Source of the DNA: JBBDWZ01 sp050732575
GTDB taxonomy: Bacteria; Gemmatimonadota; Gemmatimonadetes; Longimicrobiales; RSA9
NCBI GenBank assembly: GCA_050732575.1
Contig: JBOHRF010000157.1
Coordinates: 1-10,954 of the forward strand
DNA length: 10,954 nt
Direction: 5' to 3'
Under the pieces are notes generated by a model that saw nothing but the letters and a program-made list of their open reading frames with translations, was not told the origin of the DNA and made no database searches. This document shows, piece after piece, positions 1-6,536 of this stretch (position 1 is the stretch's first letter; every line of letters starts with the position of its first letter). Both the position numbers and the translations under genes were made by a program.

Positions 1-11
1 GGGTTTAACTG

Positions 12-27
12 GGCGCGCTGATGCGCC
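12..27. repeat. Short hairpin in the left leader
   Basis: The arms GGCGC (12-16) and GCGCC (23-27) enclose a 6-base loop. There is no T-tract on either side, so a terminator role is not supported. The surrounding bases 1-108 contain no convincing reading frame on either strand. The hairpin may be the edge of a structure that begins outside the window. Confidence 0.3.
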
Positions 28-108
28 GGGTGGGGAACAGCCTGCCGGTGCGCTTCGCTTCGCTCGCGGGGCTTCCAGCTTCAACGCACAGTCAGACCGC
101 TCATATTG

Positions 109-130
109 TCGGCGCTACGGCGCCGATTCT
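109..130 (+). terminator. Terminator-like hairpin with a TACG tetraloop
   Basis: A perfect 7-bp GC-rich stem (TCGGCGC 109-115, GCGCCGA 120-126) closes on a TACG loop, which is a stable UNCG-class tetraloop in RNA, and is followed by TTCTC. The T-tract is short, so intrinsic termination would be weak. If it is real, it would end transcription of a plus-strand gene lying to the left of the window and insulate the padR promoter. Confidence 0.4.
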
Positions 131-180
131 CACCATGCAGCTTTGACGGCCAGGTCAGCGCTTTTGGATAACGCCAACCG

Positions 181-210
181 TTGACAGCCTCCCCTCAAAG
201 GGAGTACCCT
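181..210 (+). promoter_or_regulatory. Candidate padR promoter
   Basis: A perfect -35 hexamer TTGACA lies at 181-186. After an 18-base spacer there is a poor -10 candidate, TACCCT (205-210). An inverted repeat, CTCCC (189-193) and GGGAG (200-204), lies in the spacer. The location 38 bases before the padR ATG fits a promoter, but the weak -10 means the assignment rests mainly on the -35 box and position. Confidence 0.4.
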
Positions 211-219
211 TCCCACTTC

Positions 220-234
220 CATAGTTCGTCTATG
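220..234. promoter_or_regulatory. Candidate PadR operator (inverted repeat)
   Basis: CATAG (220-224) and CTATG (230-234) form a perfect 5-bp inverted repeat with a 5-base spacer. It sits between the promoter candidate and the ribosome binding site of padR. PadR regulators bind as dimers to short dyads of this type and commonly autoregulate, so this is the best autoregulatory site candidate. That is inference from position and symmetry. Confidence 0.4.
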
Positions 235-247
235 CAAAGAGAGGCTG

Positions 248-592
248 ATGAAAGAAGCCAAGACCAAGAGCAAGAACGAGCTGCTTCCGGGTACGCTCGA
301 GATGTTGATTCTGAAAACGCTGTCGATCGAGTCGATGCACGGCTACGGCATCGCGCAGTACATCCAGATGCTGTCGGCGGACGTGCTGACGGTCGAAGAG
401 GGATCGCTATATCCGGCGCTGCAGCGGATGCGCGTCAAGGGATGGGTGTTGGCCAAGTGGAAGATTTCGGCGAACAACCGGCGAGCGCGCTTCTACACGC
501 TCACGACGGCCGGGAAGAAACAGCTCGGCATCGAGGAATCGCGATTCTCGGAGATGTTCGGCGCGATCATGCGTGTGATGAAGACGACGTAG
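248..592 (+). CDS. PadR-family transcriptional regulator
   Basis: This 114-residue protein is a compact one-domain PadR regulator, a winged-helix DNA-binding repressor that acts in the cytoplasm as a dimer. The hallmarks are visible: LLPGTLEMLIL at about residues 12-22, the MHGYGIAQYIQ helix near 30-40, the EEGSLYPALQRM recognition/wing segment near 50-61, and NNRRARFYTLTTAGKKQL near 76-93. This is the subgroup that in Acidobacteriota and Gemmatimonadota precedes a large MacB/FtsX-like permease, as it does here. The ATG has a good ribosome binding site (AGAGAGG just upstream). A dyad at 220-234 may be its operator. The gene looks intact although its partner permease is broken, so its remaining role is unclear. 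It could still control itself or distant genes. Confidence 0.93.
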   Translation: MKEAKTKSKNELLPGTLEMLILKTLSIESMHGYGIAQYIQMLSADVLTVEEGSLYPALQRMRVKGWVLAKWKISANNRRARFYTLTTAGKKQLGIEESRFSEMFGAIMRVMKTT

Positions 593-616
593 TGTCCTGA
601 CTCTCAGGAGGAAGTT

Positions 617-1913
617 GTGGGTTCTGTGCTCCGACGTCTGCTGTTCTTCTTCCAGCGGAAACAGTTCGATCGGGATCTGGAAGAAGAGCTGCACTTCCAC
701 GAGGAGATGAAGGCGCGCGCCTCGCCCACGCGGATGGCATGAGCGGCGAGGAGGCGCGGGTGGCTGCGCGGCGGCGGATTGGCAATCCGTTGCGGCTGCG
801 CGAACAGTCGCGAGAACCGTGGACCTTCCCGAAGGTCGAAACGTTTGCGCAGGACGTGCGTCACGCGCTGCGATTGATGCGGCGCGATCCGGCGTTCACC
901 TTCACCGCCCTGGCCACGCTCGCGCTCGGCAGCGGTCTCAACACCGCGCTTTTCTCCGTTGCCTACGGTGTGCTCTGGCGTCCGCTGCCGTATCCCAATC
1001 CCGATCGCCTCGTCATCGTTCCATCAGCGCAGCAGACCGAGACGGGCATCAGGACGTTCTGGACCTGGCCGCCCACCACGTACGAGGCGCTGCGCCAGCG
1101 CGTCAGCACGCTCGATCAGCTCGCGGCCTACTCCTCGATCGACGCGCAGCTCACCGGACGCGGCGAGCCGCTGCAGGTGAACGCGCTCGACGTGAGTCCG
1201 AACTTCTTCGCCGCGCTGGGCGTCAATCCCGCGCGCGGCCGCGCGTTCCTCACCGGCGCCGAGAGTGGCTGACGGTGGTGGGTGTGGTCGCGGACATCCG
1301 TCAGATGGGGCTCGATCAGGACGTGCAACCAATGCTCTATGTGCCGTTCCAGCAGGAGCGCGAAGCGTTCGTCGTGCGGTTCGTGTCGTTCGTCGCGCGC
1401 ACGGCCTCACCAGCCAGCGTGGTCGAAGGCATGCGCGCGGAAATTCGCCGTGCCGCGCCCGATCTGCCCATCGTGAGCACGCTAACGATGGACGAAGCGG
1501 TCGCGGCGTCAGTGGCGCCGCCACGCTTCCGGATGGTGCTGCTGGGGCTGTTCGCGATGACTGCCACGCTGATCACGACGTGCGGCCTCTACGGATTGAT
1601 GGCCTACGCCGTGACGCAGCGGCGCCGCGAAATCGGTGTGCGCATGGCGCTCGGCGCCGAACGCCGCGATGTCCTCCGCCTCGTGCTCTCGCGCGCGCTC
1701 CGCATCGTTGTCGCCGGCCTGATCGTCGGCCTCGCCGGGGCCGCCGGCGTAACTCGCGTGCTGCAGACGTTCCTGTTCGGGGTGACGCCGACCGATCCGA
1801 TCGCGTTCATGATCGTCACCCTGCTGCTGATGGCGGTGGGAATGACAGCGGCATGGCTACCCGCGCGCCGCGCGACCAGGATCGACCCGTGCGCCGCTCT
1901 GCGCGCGGAATAG
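617..1913 (+). pseudogene. Broken ABC-type permease (ADOP / MacB-FtsX family)
   Basis: The remnant belongs to the 'acidobacterial duplicated orphan permease' family, normally about 800 residues with an N-terminal helical region, two MacB-type periplasmic domains and FtsX permease segments. A GTG at 617, after the SD-like AGGAGG, begins a typical N-terminus (DRDLEEELHFHEEMKARA). A frameshift near 711-735 moves the reading from frame 2 to frame 1, where DGMSGEEAR continues into RHALRLMRRDPAFTFTA, the first membrane helix and part of periplasmic domain 1. That frame stops at 1272. At about 1262-1266 the sequence jumps, in another frame, to WLTVVGVVADIRQ, which belongs in the second periplasmic domain, and continues through the last FtsX helices to RIDPCAALRAE and a TAG. 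Roughly 350 internal residues are missing, judged from family length. It is not expected to make a working permease. Such permeases are assumed to export substrates or act in stress responses, but the substrate is unknown. Confidence 0.88.
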
Positions 1914-2395
1914 TCGAGTCAGTCGCGAGAATGAATCGAAACGAGCATCGGCTTGCCAAATTTCACCGTGAAGTTGCCATCTACAGCTCCTCCTTTACCG
2001 TGCGCAAGTTACGGCGAGCGGTCCTATTAGCTGCACGATCAGCGTAGCCGTCTTCGAGCAGGTGTGTGGCGAAGCTATGGCGGAGCGTGTGGCAGCTGGC
2101 CCGCCGGGCAATGCCGGCGCGCCGCACGGCAGCGGTGACGGCGCCCTGCATGGCGCTTTCATGAAGATGGTGACGGCGGCGTTGTCCGCTGGCCGGATCT
2201 GTGTAGGAGCGCGAGGCCGGAAAGAGCCATTGCCAGGCGAGAGGGCGCGGTCGCTGGCGTGGGCCGGGCGCGCGTTGCGGACGCGCTTCGCTCGCGGACG
2301 CGCGTCAACAGCGCCCTGCCGCAAGTAACGCGCAATCCCGGCGTAACACCAGATCCCCTTGCTGCAGCACGCTCCGGCGCTGATACTGCCCGGTA
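1914..2395. other. Gene-poor gap between permease wreck and PAP2 gene
   Basis: About 480 bases lie between the permease stop and the PAP2 start. The only recognisable content is the recombinase remnant on the minus strand. The parts at 1914-1980 and 2311-2395 show no clear reading frame, terminator or strong promoter. Longer open frames here have no recognisable motifs and appear to be by-products of high GC. Confidence 0.6.
1981..2310 (-). pseudogene. Decayed integron-integrase-like tyrosine recombinase, C-terminal fragment
   Basis: Reading the minus strand in one frame from about 2280 to 2044 gives WQWLFPASRSYTDP, then SGQRRRHHLHESAMQ, then AVRRAGIARRASCHT and LRHSFATHLLEDGY. This is the order seen in IntI-type integrases: the family-specific insertion around the HHLHES segment, followed by the catalytic box-II region with its HxxR motif (H-T-L-R). 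Just upstream, in another frame, LLTRVRE (about 2290-2310) resembles the helix that precedes this region, which implies a frameshift. After LLEDGY (2044) the similarity is lost. The expected segment with the catalytic tyrosine is absent and a stop lies at 1981-1983. The N-terminal half is also missing, replaced on the opposite strand by the PAP2 gene. The piece cannot be an active recombinase. An alternative source is a tyrosine recombinase accompanying an IS91-like element, which shares this insertion. Confidence 0.78.
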
Positions 2396-3055
2396 ATGAA
2401 TCTCCAGGACGGAATCACATCGGCGGAGCACGCGCCGCTGATACGCGCCGTGTCCGCGCGCACGCTGGCTCATGTTACGGTCGCGCTCGCGGCCATTGTG
2501 CTGGCGCATCTGCTCGATGGCTGGACCTACCGCAACGTACGCGTCGAGAATATCTACTCGGAAGACTGGGGCCGGATGCTGCGCGTCATGGGCTTCCTGC
2601 CGCTCTGGTTCATGGCCGCGATTGCGCTCTGGCTGCACGAACGGCCGGCCACATGGCGCAGACCCTTGATGCTGGCGCTCTCGCCTGCGCTGGCCGGGCT
2701 GGCTGCTGAATTGCTCAAGCTGCTGCTGCGCCGCGAGCGACCCAACGCACACGATGGCCTGTACTACTTCCGACCGTTCACGGAGCGCACGTTCTCGACG
2801 GGCGGACTGGCGCTGCCCAGCAGTCACGCAGTGGTCGCGTTCGGTGCCGCAGCCATTCTTTCCCGACTGTTCCCGCGCGCGCGCACGATCTGGTGGGCCC
2901 TGGCCTGGGGCTGCGGACTCACGCGCGTAGCCGCGGGCGCCCATTTCGTGAGCGATGTGGTCGTGGCCGCCATCGTTGGATGGTTGGTAGGCGCAGGCGT
3001 TTGGAAGTGGCTTTCTCGCAGCAAGGCAGCAACGCAGGAGGCAACATGCCCATGA
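2396..3055 (+). CDS. PAP2-family membrane phosphatase
   Basis: This 219-residue integral membrane protein carries the three signature motifs of the PAP2 (type 2 phosphatidic acid phosphatase) superfamily. C1 is KLLLRRERP (K108, R115, P116). C2 is PSSH (141-144), with the catalytic-type His144 and Ser in place of the usual Gly. C3 is R177, H183 and D187 in TRVAAGAHFVSD. About five or six hydrophobic helices are visible, including residues 24-41, 66-80, 92-110 and 188-203. Members dephosphorylate lipid phosphates such as phosphatidate, phosphatidylglycerol-phosphate or undecaprenyl pyrophosphate on the outer face of the membrane; the substrate cannot be told here. The ATG at 2396 lacks a clear Shine-Dalgarno sequence. 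The gene ends 31 bp before amt and may be co-transcribed with it, although no functional link to ammonium uptake is known. Confidence 0.9.
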   Translation: MNLQDGITSAEHAPLIRAVSARTLAHVTVALAAIVLAHLLDGWTYRNVRVENIYSEDWGRMLRVMGFLPLWFMAAIALWLHERPATWRRPLMLALSPALAGLAAELLKLLLRRERPNAHDGLYYFRPFTERTFSTGGLALPSSHAVVAFGAAAILSRLFPRARTIWWALAWGCGLTRVAAGAHFVSDVVVAAIVGWLVGAGVWKWLSRSKAATQEATCP

Positions 3056-3086
3056 TGGAATCCTGATCAACTGAACACACGGTGAC

Positions 3087-4382
3087 ATGAACACGTTGCC
3101 GACCGACCTCAATGGCGCGGACCTGATCTGGGTCACGATCTCGGCCGCGCTCGTTCTGCTCATGACGCCCGCGCTCGGATTCTTCTACGGCGGACTGGTC
3201 CGCTCGAAGAATGTGCTCAATACCATCATGATGAGCGTGGCCGCCATCGGCGTGGTTGGTTTGACCTGGACGTTACTCGGCTATTCCCTCGCGTTCTCCA
3301 GCGGCTCAGCGTTTATCGGCTCGTTCGACTACGCGCTACTGCGTGGCGTCGGGCTCGAGGCGGGTCGCTGGGGCGCATTCCCGCATCTGCTCTACCTGGC
3401 CTATCAGGGCACGTTCGCCATCATTGCCACCGCGCTCATCTCGGGCGCCGTGGTGGAGCGCATGCGCTTTGGCGCTTATTTGATCTTTCTCGCGCTCTGG
3501 AGCCTGCTCGTGTACGCGCCCGTGGCGCACTGGGTGTGGGGCAGTGGCTGGATCGCACAACTGGGCGCTATCGACTTTGCCGGCGGCACGGTCGTTCACA
3601 TCACGGCCGGCCTGGCCGCCGCCGTGGCCGCCATCGCTGTCGGTCAGCGCGCCGATTACCACCGCCACGCCGTGTTGCCCCACAACGTGCCTTACGTGTT
3701 GCTGGGCGCTGCATTGCTCTGGTTCGGCTGGTTTGGATTCAACGGCGGCAGCGCCCTGGCCGCCAATGCGACGGCTGCGCTGGCCGTCGTCAATACCATG
3801 CTGGCGCCCATGGCCACGCTGGTCATCTGGCTCGTTCTCGATTTGCGCCGCACGGGCAAGTCGACTGCGGTCGGCGCCGCCACCGCGATTGTAGTAGGAC
3901 TGGTTGCCATCACACCTGCGGCCGGCTTCATCAGCCCGACTCATGCGATTGTCCTGGGCGCCATCGCCGCTTTGCCATCATACATCGGCCTGCAGATACG
4001 CTCGCGCAGCGCACTCGATGACTCGCTCGATGTGTTCGCCGCGCACGGTGTGGGCGGCATTGTGGGCGCCATCCTCACCGGCATCTTTGCCGCGCGCGCC
4101 TGGGGTGCACCAGCGGATGGCCTGTTGGCGGGCAACGCCGCTCTGTTGGGCCACCAGCTGATTGCCCTGTTGGCTGCTGCCGCGTACAGCGCGCTCATGA
4201 CCTTCGTGATTCTGCGCGCCATTGCGCTGGTAGCGCCGCTCCGCCGCGCGCCCGCGCAGGAGCAGCTGGGACTCGATGTATTGCAACACGGCGAGGAAGC
4301 CTACAGCCACGGCGAGGGTGCATTGCTCATGGTGGAAGAGCGCAGAAAGACGTCACGCGCAACCGAGGACACCGCGTCATGA
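3087..4382 (+). CDS. amt: Ammonium transporter (Amt/AmtB family)
   Basis: This 431-residue channel-like protein moves ammonium/ammonia across the cytoplasmic membrane. Aligned by eye with E. coli AmtB, the key pore residues are all kept: Phe110 and Phe218 of the phenylalanine gate, Trp151 (VWGSG) and Ser222 of the outer recruitment site, Asp163 in AIDFAGGTVVH, and the twin histidines His171 and His320 (AAHGVGG). About eleven hydrophobic segments are expected. The N-terminus is short, with the first helix beginning near residue 13 and no long cleavable signal. The cytoplasmic tail has the usual GLDVLQHGEEAY segment (395-406), which takes part in coupling the trimer and docking PII. The PII gene starts inside the amt stop (ATGA), the conserved amt-PII arrangement, so translation is probably coupled. 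The family usually responds to nitrogen limitation, but no promoter for this set is evident. Confidence 0.97.
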   Translation: MNTLPTDLNGADLIWVTISAALVLLMTPALGFFYGGLVRSKNVLNTIMMSVAAIGVVGLTWTLLGYSLAFSSGSAFIGSFDYALLRGVGLEAGRWGAFPHLLYLAYQGTFAIIATALISGAVVERMRFGAYLIFLALWSLLVYAPVAHWVWGSGWIAQLGAIDFAGGTVVHITAGLAAAVAAIAVGQRADYHRHAVLPHNVPYVLLGAALLWFGWFGFNGGSALAANATAALAVVNTMLAPMATLVIWLVLDLRRTGKSTAVGAATAIVVGLVAITPAAGFISPTHAIVLGAIAALPSYIGLQIRSRSALDDSLDVFAAHGVGGIVGAILTGIFAARAWGAPADGLLAGNAALLGHQLIALLAAAAYSALMTFVILRAIALVAPLRRAPAQEQLGLDVLQHGEEAYSHGEGALLMVEERRKTSRATEDTAS

Positions 4383-4738
4383 AGCTGATCGTCGCCATCA
4401 TCCGGCCGGACAAACTCTCCGATGTGCTCGAGGCCCTGTTCCGTGCAGAAGTACGCGGTCTCACCGTTTCCCGCGTGCAGGGTCACGGCGGCGAGCTGGA
4501 AACCGTGCAGACCTATCGGGGCACTACGGTCAAGATGGAGTTGCAGGACAAGATCCGATTGGAGATCGGTGTGTCCGAGCCGTTCGTGGATCTGACTGTC
4601 CAAGCGATTCTACGCGCGGCTGCTACCGGACAGGTGGGCGATGGCAAGATCTTCGTGCTGCCCGTGGAAGCGATCTATCGAATCCGGACAGCCGAGAAGA
4701 ATGAGGCCGCCGTCACGCCGGTACAGCCCGACGAGTGA
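4379..4738 (+). CDS. glnK: PII-type nitrogen regulatory protein with variant T-loop
   Basis: This 119-residue protein aligns without gaps to E. coli GlnB/GlnK over residues 1-108. PII proteins form cytoplasmic trimers that sense ATP/ADP and 2-oxoglutarate; the copy encoded beside amt blocks the transporter by inserting its T-loop. Nucleotide-binding parts are conserved: Gly27-Leu-Thr-Val, Lys58, the B-loop TGQVGDGK (83-90) with Lys90, and Arg101/Arg103 in RIRT. The T-loop is unusual. Tyr46 is kept, but Tyr51, the uridylylation site of proteobacterial PII, is Val. Gln39, which contacts Mg and 2-oxoglutarate, is Glu, and Arg38 is Gly. Uridylylation at the usual position is therefore impossible, and 2-oxoglutarate sensing may be altered. 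The symbol follows the amt linkage; by sequence alone it could equally be called glnB. The ATG overlaps the amt stop codon. Confidence 0.95.
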   Translation: MKLIVAIIRPDKLSDVLEALFRAEVRGLTVSRVQGHGGELETVQTYRGTTVKMELQDKIRLEIGVSEPFVDLTVQAILRAAATGQVGDGKIFVLPVEAIYRIRTAEKNEAAVTPVQPDE

Positions 4739-4739
4739 T

Positions 4740-4890
4740 AACAGACTGAGGAAATAGGATTAAGGGGAGGATTGGGGTGGTAGGGACCGATGCCATCCGT
4801 GCAACTACGCTAGCCGTCAACGGAACCGACGGATCGAAAGCGGTCCCTGCCACCCTAATCCTCCCCTTAATCCTATCATCTCAGTCTGTT
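4740..4890. repeat. 151-bp long palindromic element between convergent genes
   Basis: The left arm (4740-4789) and right arm (4841-4890) are inverted copies of 50 bases each, matching at 45 positions. In RNA, two of the five mismatches become G-U pairs, leaving one 3-base internal loop. The 51-base centre contains a further small dyad, ATCCGT (4795-4800) with ACGGAT (4829-4834), and a minor CCG/CGG pair inside that. The element starts 2 bases after the PII stop codon and ends 7 bases before the stop codon of the facing gene, so it fills the gap. It could act as a strong two-way transcription end, but its length and near-perfect symmetry also fit a miniature inverted-repeat or foldback mobile element, or a structured RNA. 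No flanking target duplication is obvious. Confidence 0.9.
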
Positions 4891-4897
4891 GCTGTCC

Positions 4898-5737
4898 TCA
4901 CCGGATCAGCACGATGGCCAGCGCGACCACGCCCACGCCAATGGCAAACTTGGTCCAGCTCCAGGGCCGGCGCACGCGTTCCACTTCGCGCGTCCAGAAG
5001 AGCACCACACCGCAGTTGTTGGAACGCTGGTACTCGATGGGTGCACCAGCCGCACGCGGATAAACTTCCACGGCGCCCAGCGCCGCCACATCCAGGAGCT
5101 CATCGATCGTCACGGGACTCTGCTGCGCCTGCACACCATCGATGAACACATTGGCCACGCAGGGGGCACCGGAAGGACCCGAGAACTGGATCACGTGGCG
5201 GTCCTCCGTTGTGCTGCCGCGGCGCCGAATTGCTTGCAGCCTGATGCCCGGAATGTTCATCAGCAGCGTGCTCGCTTTTGCCACCGGCCGCTTGTCGATG
5301 TCGGACTGGCCCATGAAGTACCCACTCGCGTGCCGCTCGCGCCGCCGCTCGAAGTCCGCCAGCCGACCGGTGGATCGTCGCGCTACAACCACTACCGGGT
5401 TCAAGGGAATGGCCTGTGTGGCCAGTCGCACGGAAACCTGCACGGCCTCGCGCGGCGCCAGGTCGAGAGCATCGGAGGTGAACGACAAATAGCCAATCAA
5501 CGAAATCCGCAAGCGATACGACCCCGGCTGCGTTGCGGCCAGGTTGAACGAGCCGGTCGTGTCGGTCGTGGCCTCCAGGATCGCGCGATTCGCACCATCC
5601 ATCAGCGTCACCAGGACGCCCGTCAGGCGCGCGTTCGATGTGGCATCGGTAACCACACCATGTACGCGTTGTGCCGGCACCTCCAGCGCGGACGCCGCCA
5701 GGCTCAAGCCAAGCGCGATAAAGGATAGGGTTCGCAT
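4898..5737 (-). CDS. Exported carboxypeptidase-regulatory/plug-like protein, no beta-barrel
   Basis: This 279-residue protein has a Sec signal peptide (residues 1 to about 23, MRTLSFIALGLSLAASALEV, cut near PAQ). A carboxypeptidase-regulatory-like beta-sandwich follows at about 25-108 (VHGVVTDATSNARLTGVLV, TDTTGSFNL, PGSYRLRISLIGY). A segment resembling the plug domain of TonB-dependent receptors spans roughly 125-245 (STLLMNIPGIRLQ, VFIDGV, GAVEVYPR). It has Cys193 and Cys242, which could form a disulfide. Full receptors have a 22-strand barrel of 500 or more residues; here the chain ends in an arginine-rich stretch and one hydrophobic helix (262-278). It is therefore probably a periplasmic protein anchored by its tail, not a transporter, and its function is unknown. 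Short proteins of this layout are frequent in Gemmatimonadota. The start lies 15 bp after the DUF2971 stop, so the two may be co-transcribed. No strong ribosome site is seen. Confidence 0.8.
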   Translation of the reverse strand: MRTLSFIALGLSLAASALEVPAQRVHGVVTDATSNARLTGVLVTLMDGANRAILEATTDTTGSFNLAATQPGSYRLRISLIGYLSFTSDALDLAPREAVQVSVRLATQAIPLNPVVVVARRSTGRLADFERRRERHASGYFMGQSDIDKRPVAKASTLLMNIPGIRLQAIRRRGSTTEDRHVIQFSGPSGAPCVANVFIDGVQAQQSPVTIDELLDVAALGAVEVYPRAAGAPIEYQRSNNCGVVLFWTREVERVRRPWSWTKFAIGVGVVALAIVLIR

Positions 5738-5752
5738 AACGTAATTGCTCTG

Positions 5753-6382
5753 CTACCCGCTGACCGAAGGTATGCGCTCCGGCGCATCCAGATCGGTTCG
5801 ATCCAGGCGCACAATTCTCACTTTGGGCAGAAACCTGCGGGCCACTTTTGTGATCAGCTCCCGATCCGAGGGGTCAACCAGACAACCAAGAACGATCTCC
5901 CGCACCGTAACTCGCACAAAGGGCGCACTGGAGAAAACTCGGAACTCCTGCTCGTGGCGCCAGGCCAGCTGCTTTTGGGTGAGTATGTCAATCGCCACAT
6001 CGTCGGCCGGCCGGTCGCTCTTGCTCGAGTCGATGTGACATTCGCTGTCATAACGCACGGGCCTGACCTGGATCGACCCGCTGGCCGGCGGCCGCACTCT
6101 GACACCCAGCGCAATGCCCCTGTGCCCGGCCGCGTAGTACGACCACATCAAGGTATTACGCGATTCACAGCTCAGCGAACAGATCCGCCAGTTCGCCTGG
6201 CGTTCCACGATCGCCCGCCGGAACTGGCGCGATACCTCATCGCCAAAGTAGACGTAGCGGCCTTCCATGGGATCGTTCAGCGTCTCGAACGAAGCGGCAT
6301 ACAGGCGCCGATTCATCAGGATGTCGAGCACGAACTTCCAGTTGTCCAGCGACCGGTACTTGTAGAGAAGTCGGGCGGTCAT
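5753..6382 (-). CDS. DUF2971-family protein
   Basis: This 209-residue protein, read from the ATG at 6382, shows the ordered motifs of the DUF2971 family: LLYKYRSL near the N-terminus (5-12), RRLYAASFETLNDPMEGRY (25-43), CSLS (68-71), LMWSYYAAGHRGIALG (78-93), VRYDS (109-113), KQLAWRHEQEFRVF (137-150) and a C-terminal region ending in a basic segment. There is no signal peptide or membrane helix, so it should be cytoplasmic. The function of the family is not established. Members often occur in accessory and defence-rich regions, a correlation and not proof. The frame is open upstream to a TTG at 6463, but the ATG at 6382 is preferred because AAGG lies 6 bases before it and because family members begin just before the KYRSL motif. 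Its neighbours are an unknown membrane protein upstream and a plug-like exported protein 15 bp downstream. Confidence 0.85.
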   Translation of the reverse strand: MTARLLYKYRSLDNWKFVLDILMNRRLYAASFETLNDPMEGRYVYFGDEVSRQFRRAIVERQANWRICSLSCESRNTLMWSYYAAGHRGIALGVRVRPPASGSIQVRPVRYDSECHIDSSKSDRPADDVAIDILTQKQLAWRHEQEFRVFSSAPFVRVTVREIVLGCLVDPSDRELITKVARRFLPKVRIVRLDRTDLDAPERIPSVSG

Positions 6383-6536
6383 AGAGGACCTTGGCTTGAA
6401 CGAATCGGTATCCGTTGCTGTTGTCATGACTGAAAGACCATTATGCACAAGAGCGGCCGCCAACCCAATGCAAGACGTTCGTAATCACAGTTCCATCCCT
6501 GTCCCCACAGGTTGCCGGCGGCGCGCACACCTCGCG

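Noticed and set aside
3..9. GTTTAAC as an integron attC/core-site end, given the integrase relic nearby
   Set aside because: It fits RYYYAAC, but no matching GTTRRRY partner is found within the next 180 bases and no attC-like fold is evident. The match alone is expected by chance.
1..180. Protein fragment or tRNA in the left leader
   Set aside because: All frames are short and motif-free, and no cloverleaf could be drawn. Only hairpins are supportable.
2159..3163. 334-residue minus-strand open frame opposite the PAP2 gene
   Set aside because: It is antisense to a clear PAP2 gene and shows no motifs. Only the far end touches the recombinase relic, mostly in another frame.
4955..5728. Plus-strand open frame opposite the plug-like protein
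   Set aside because: It is rich in His, Arg and Gln without any motif, typical of an antisense shadow. The minus strand has a signal peptide and recognisable domains.
6383..6463. TTG start at 6463 for the DUF2971 gene
   Set aside because: It has no ribosome site, and family proteins begin close to the KYRSL motif. The ATG at 6382 has a better upstream sequence.
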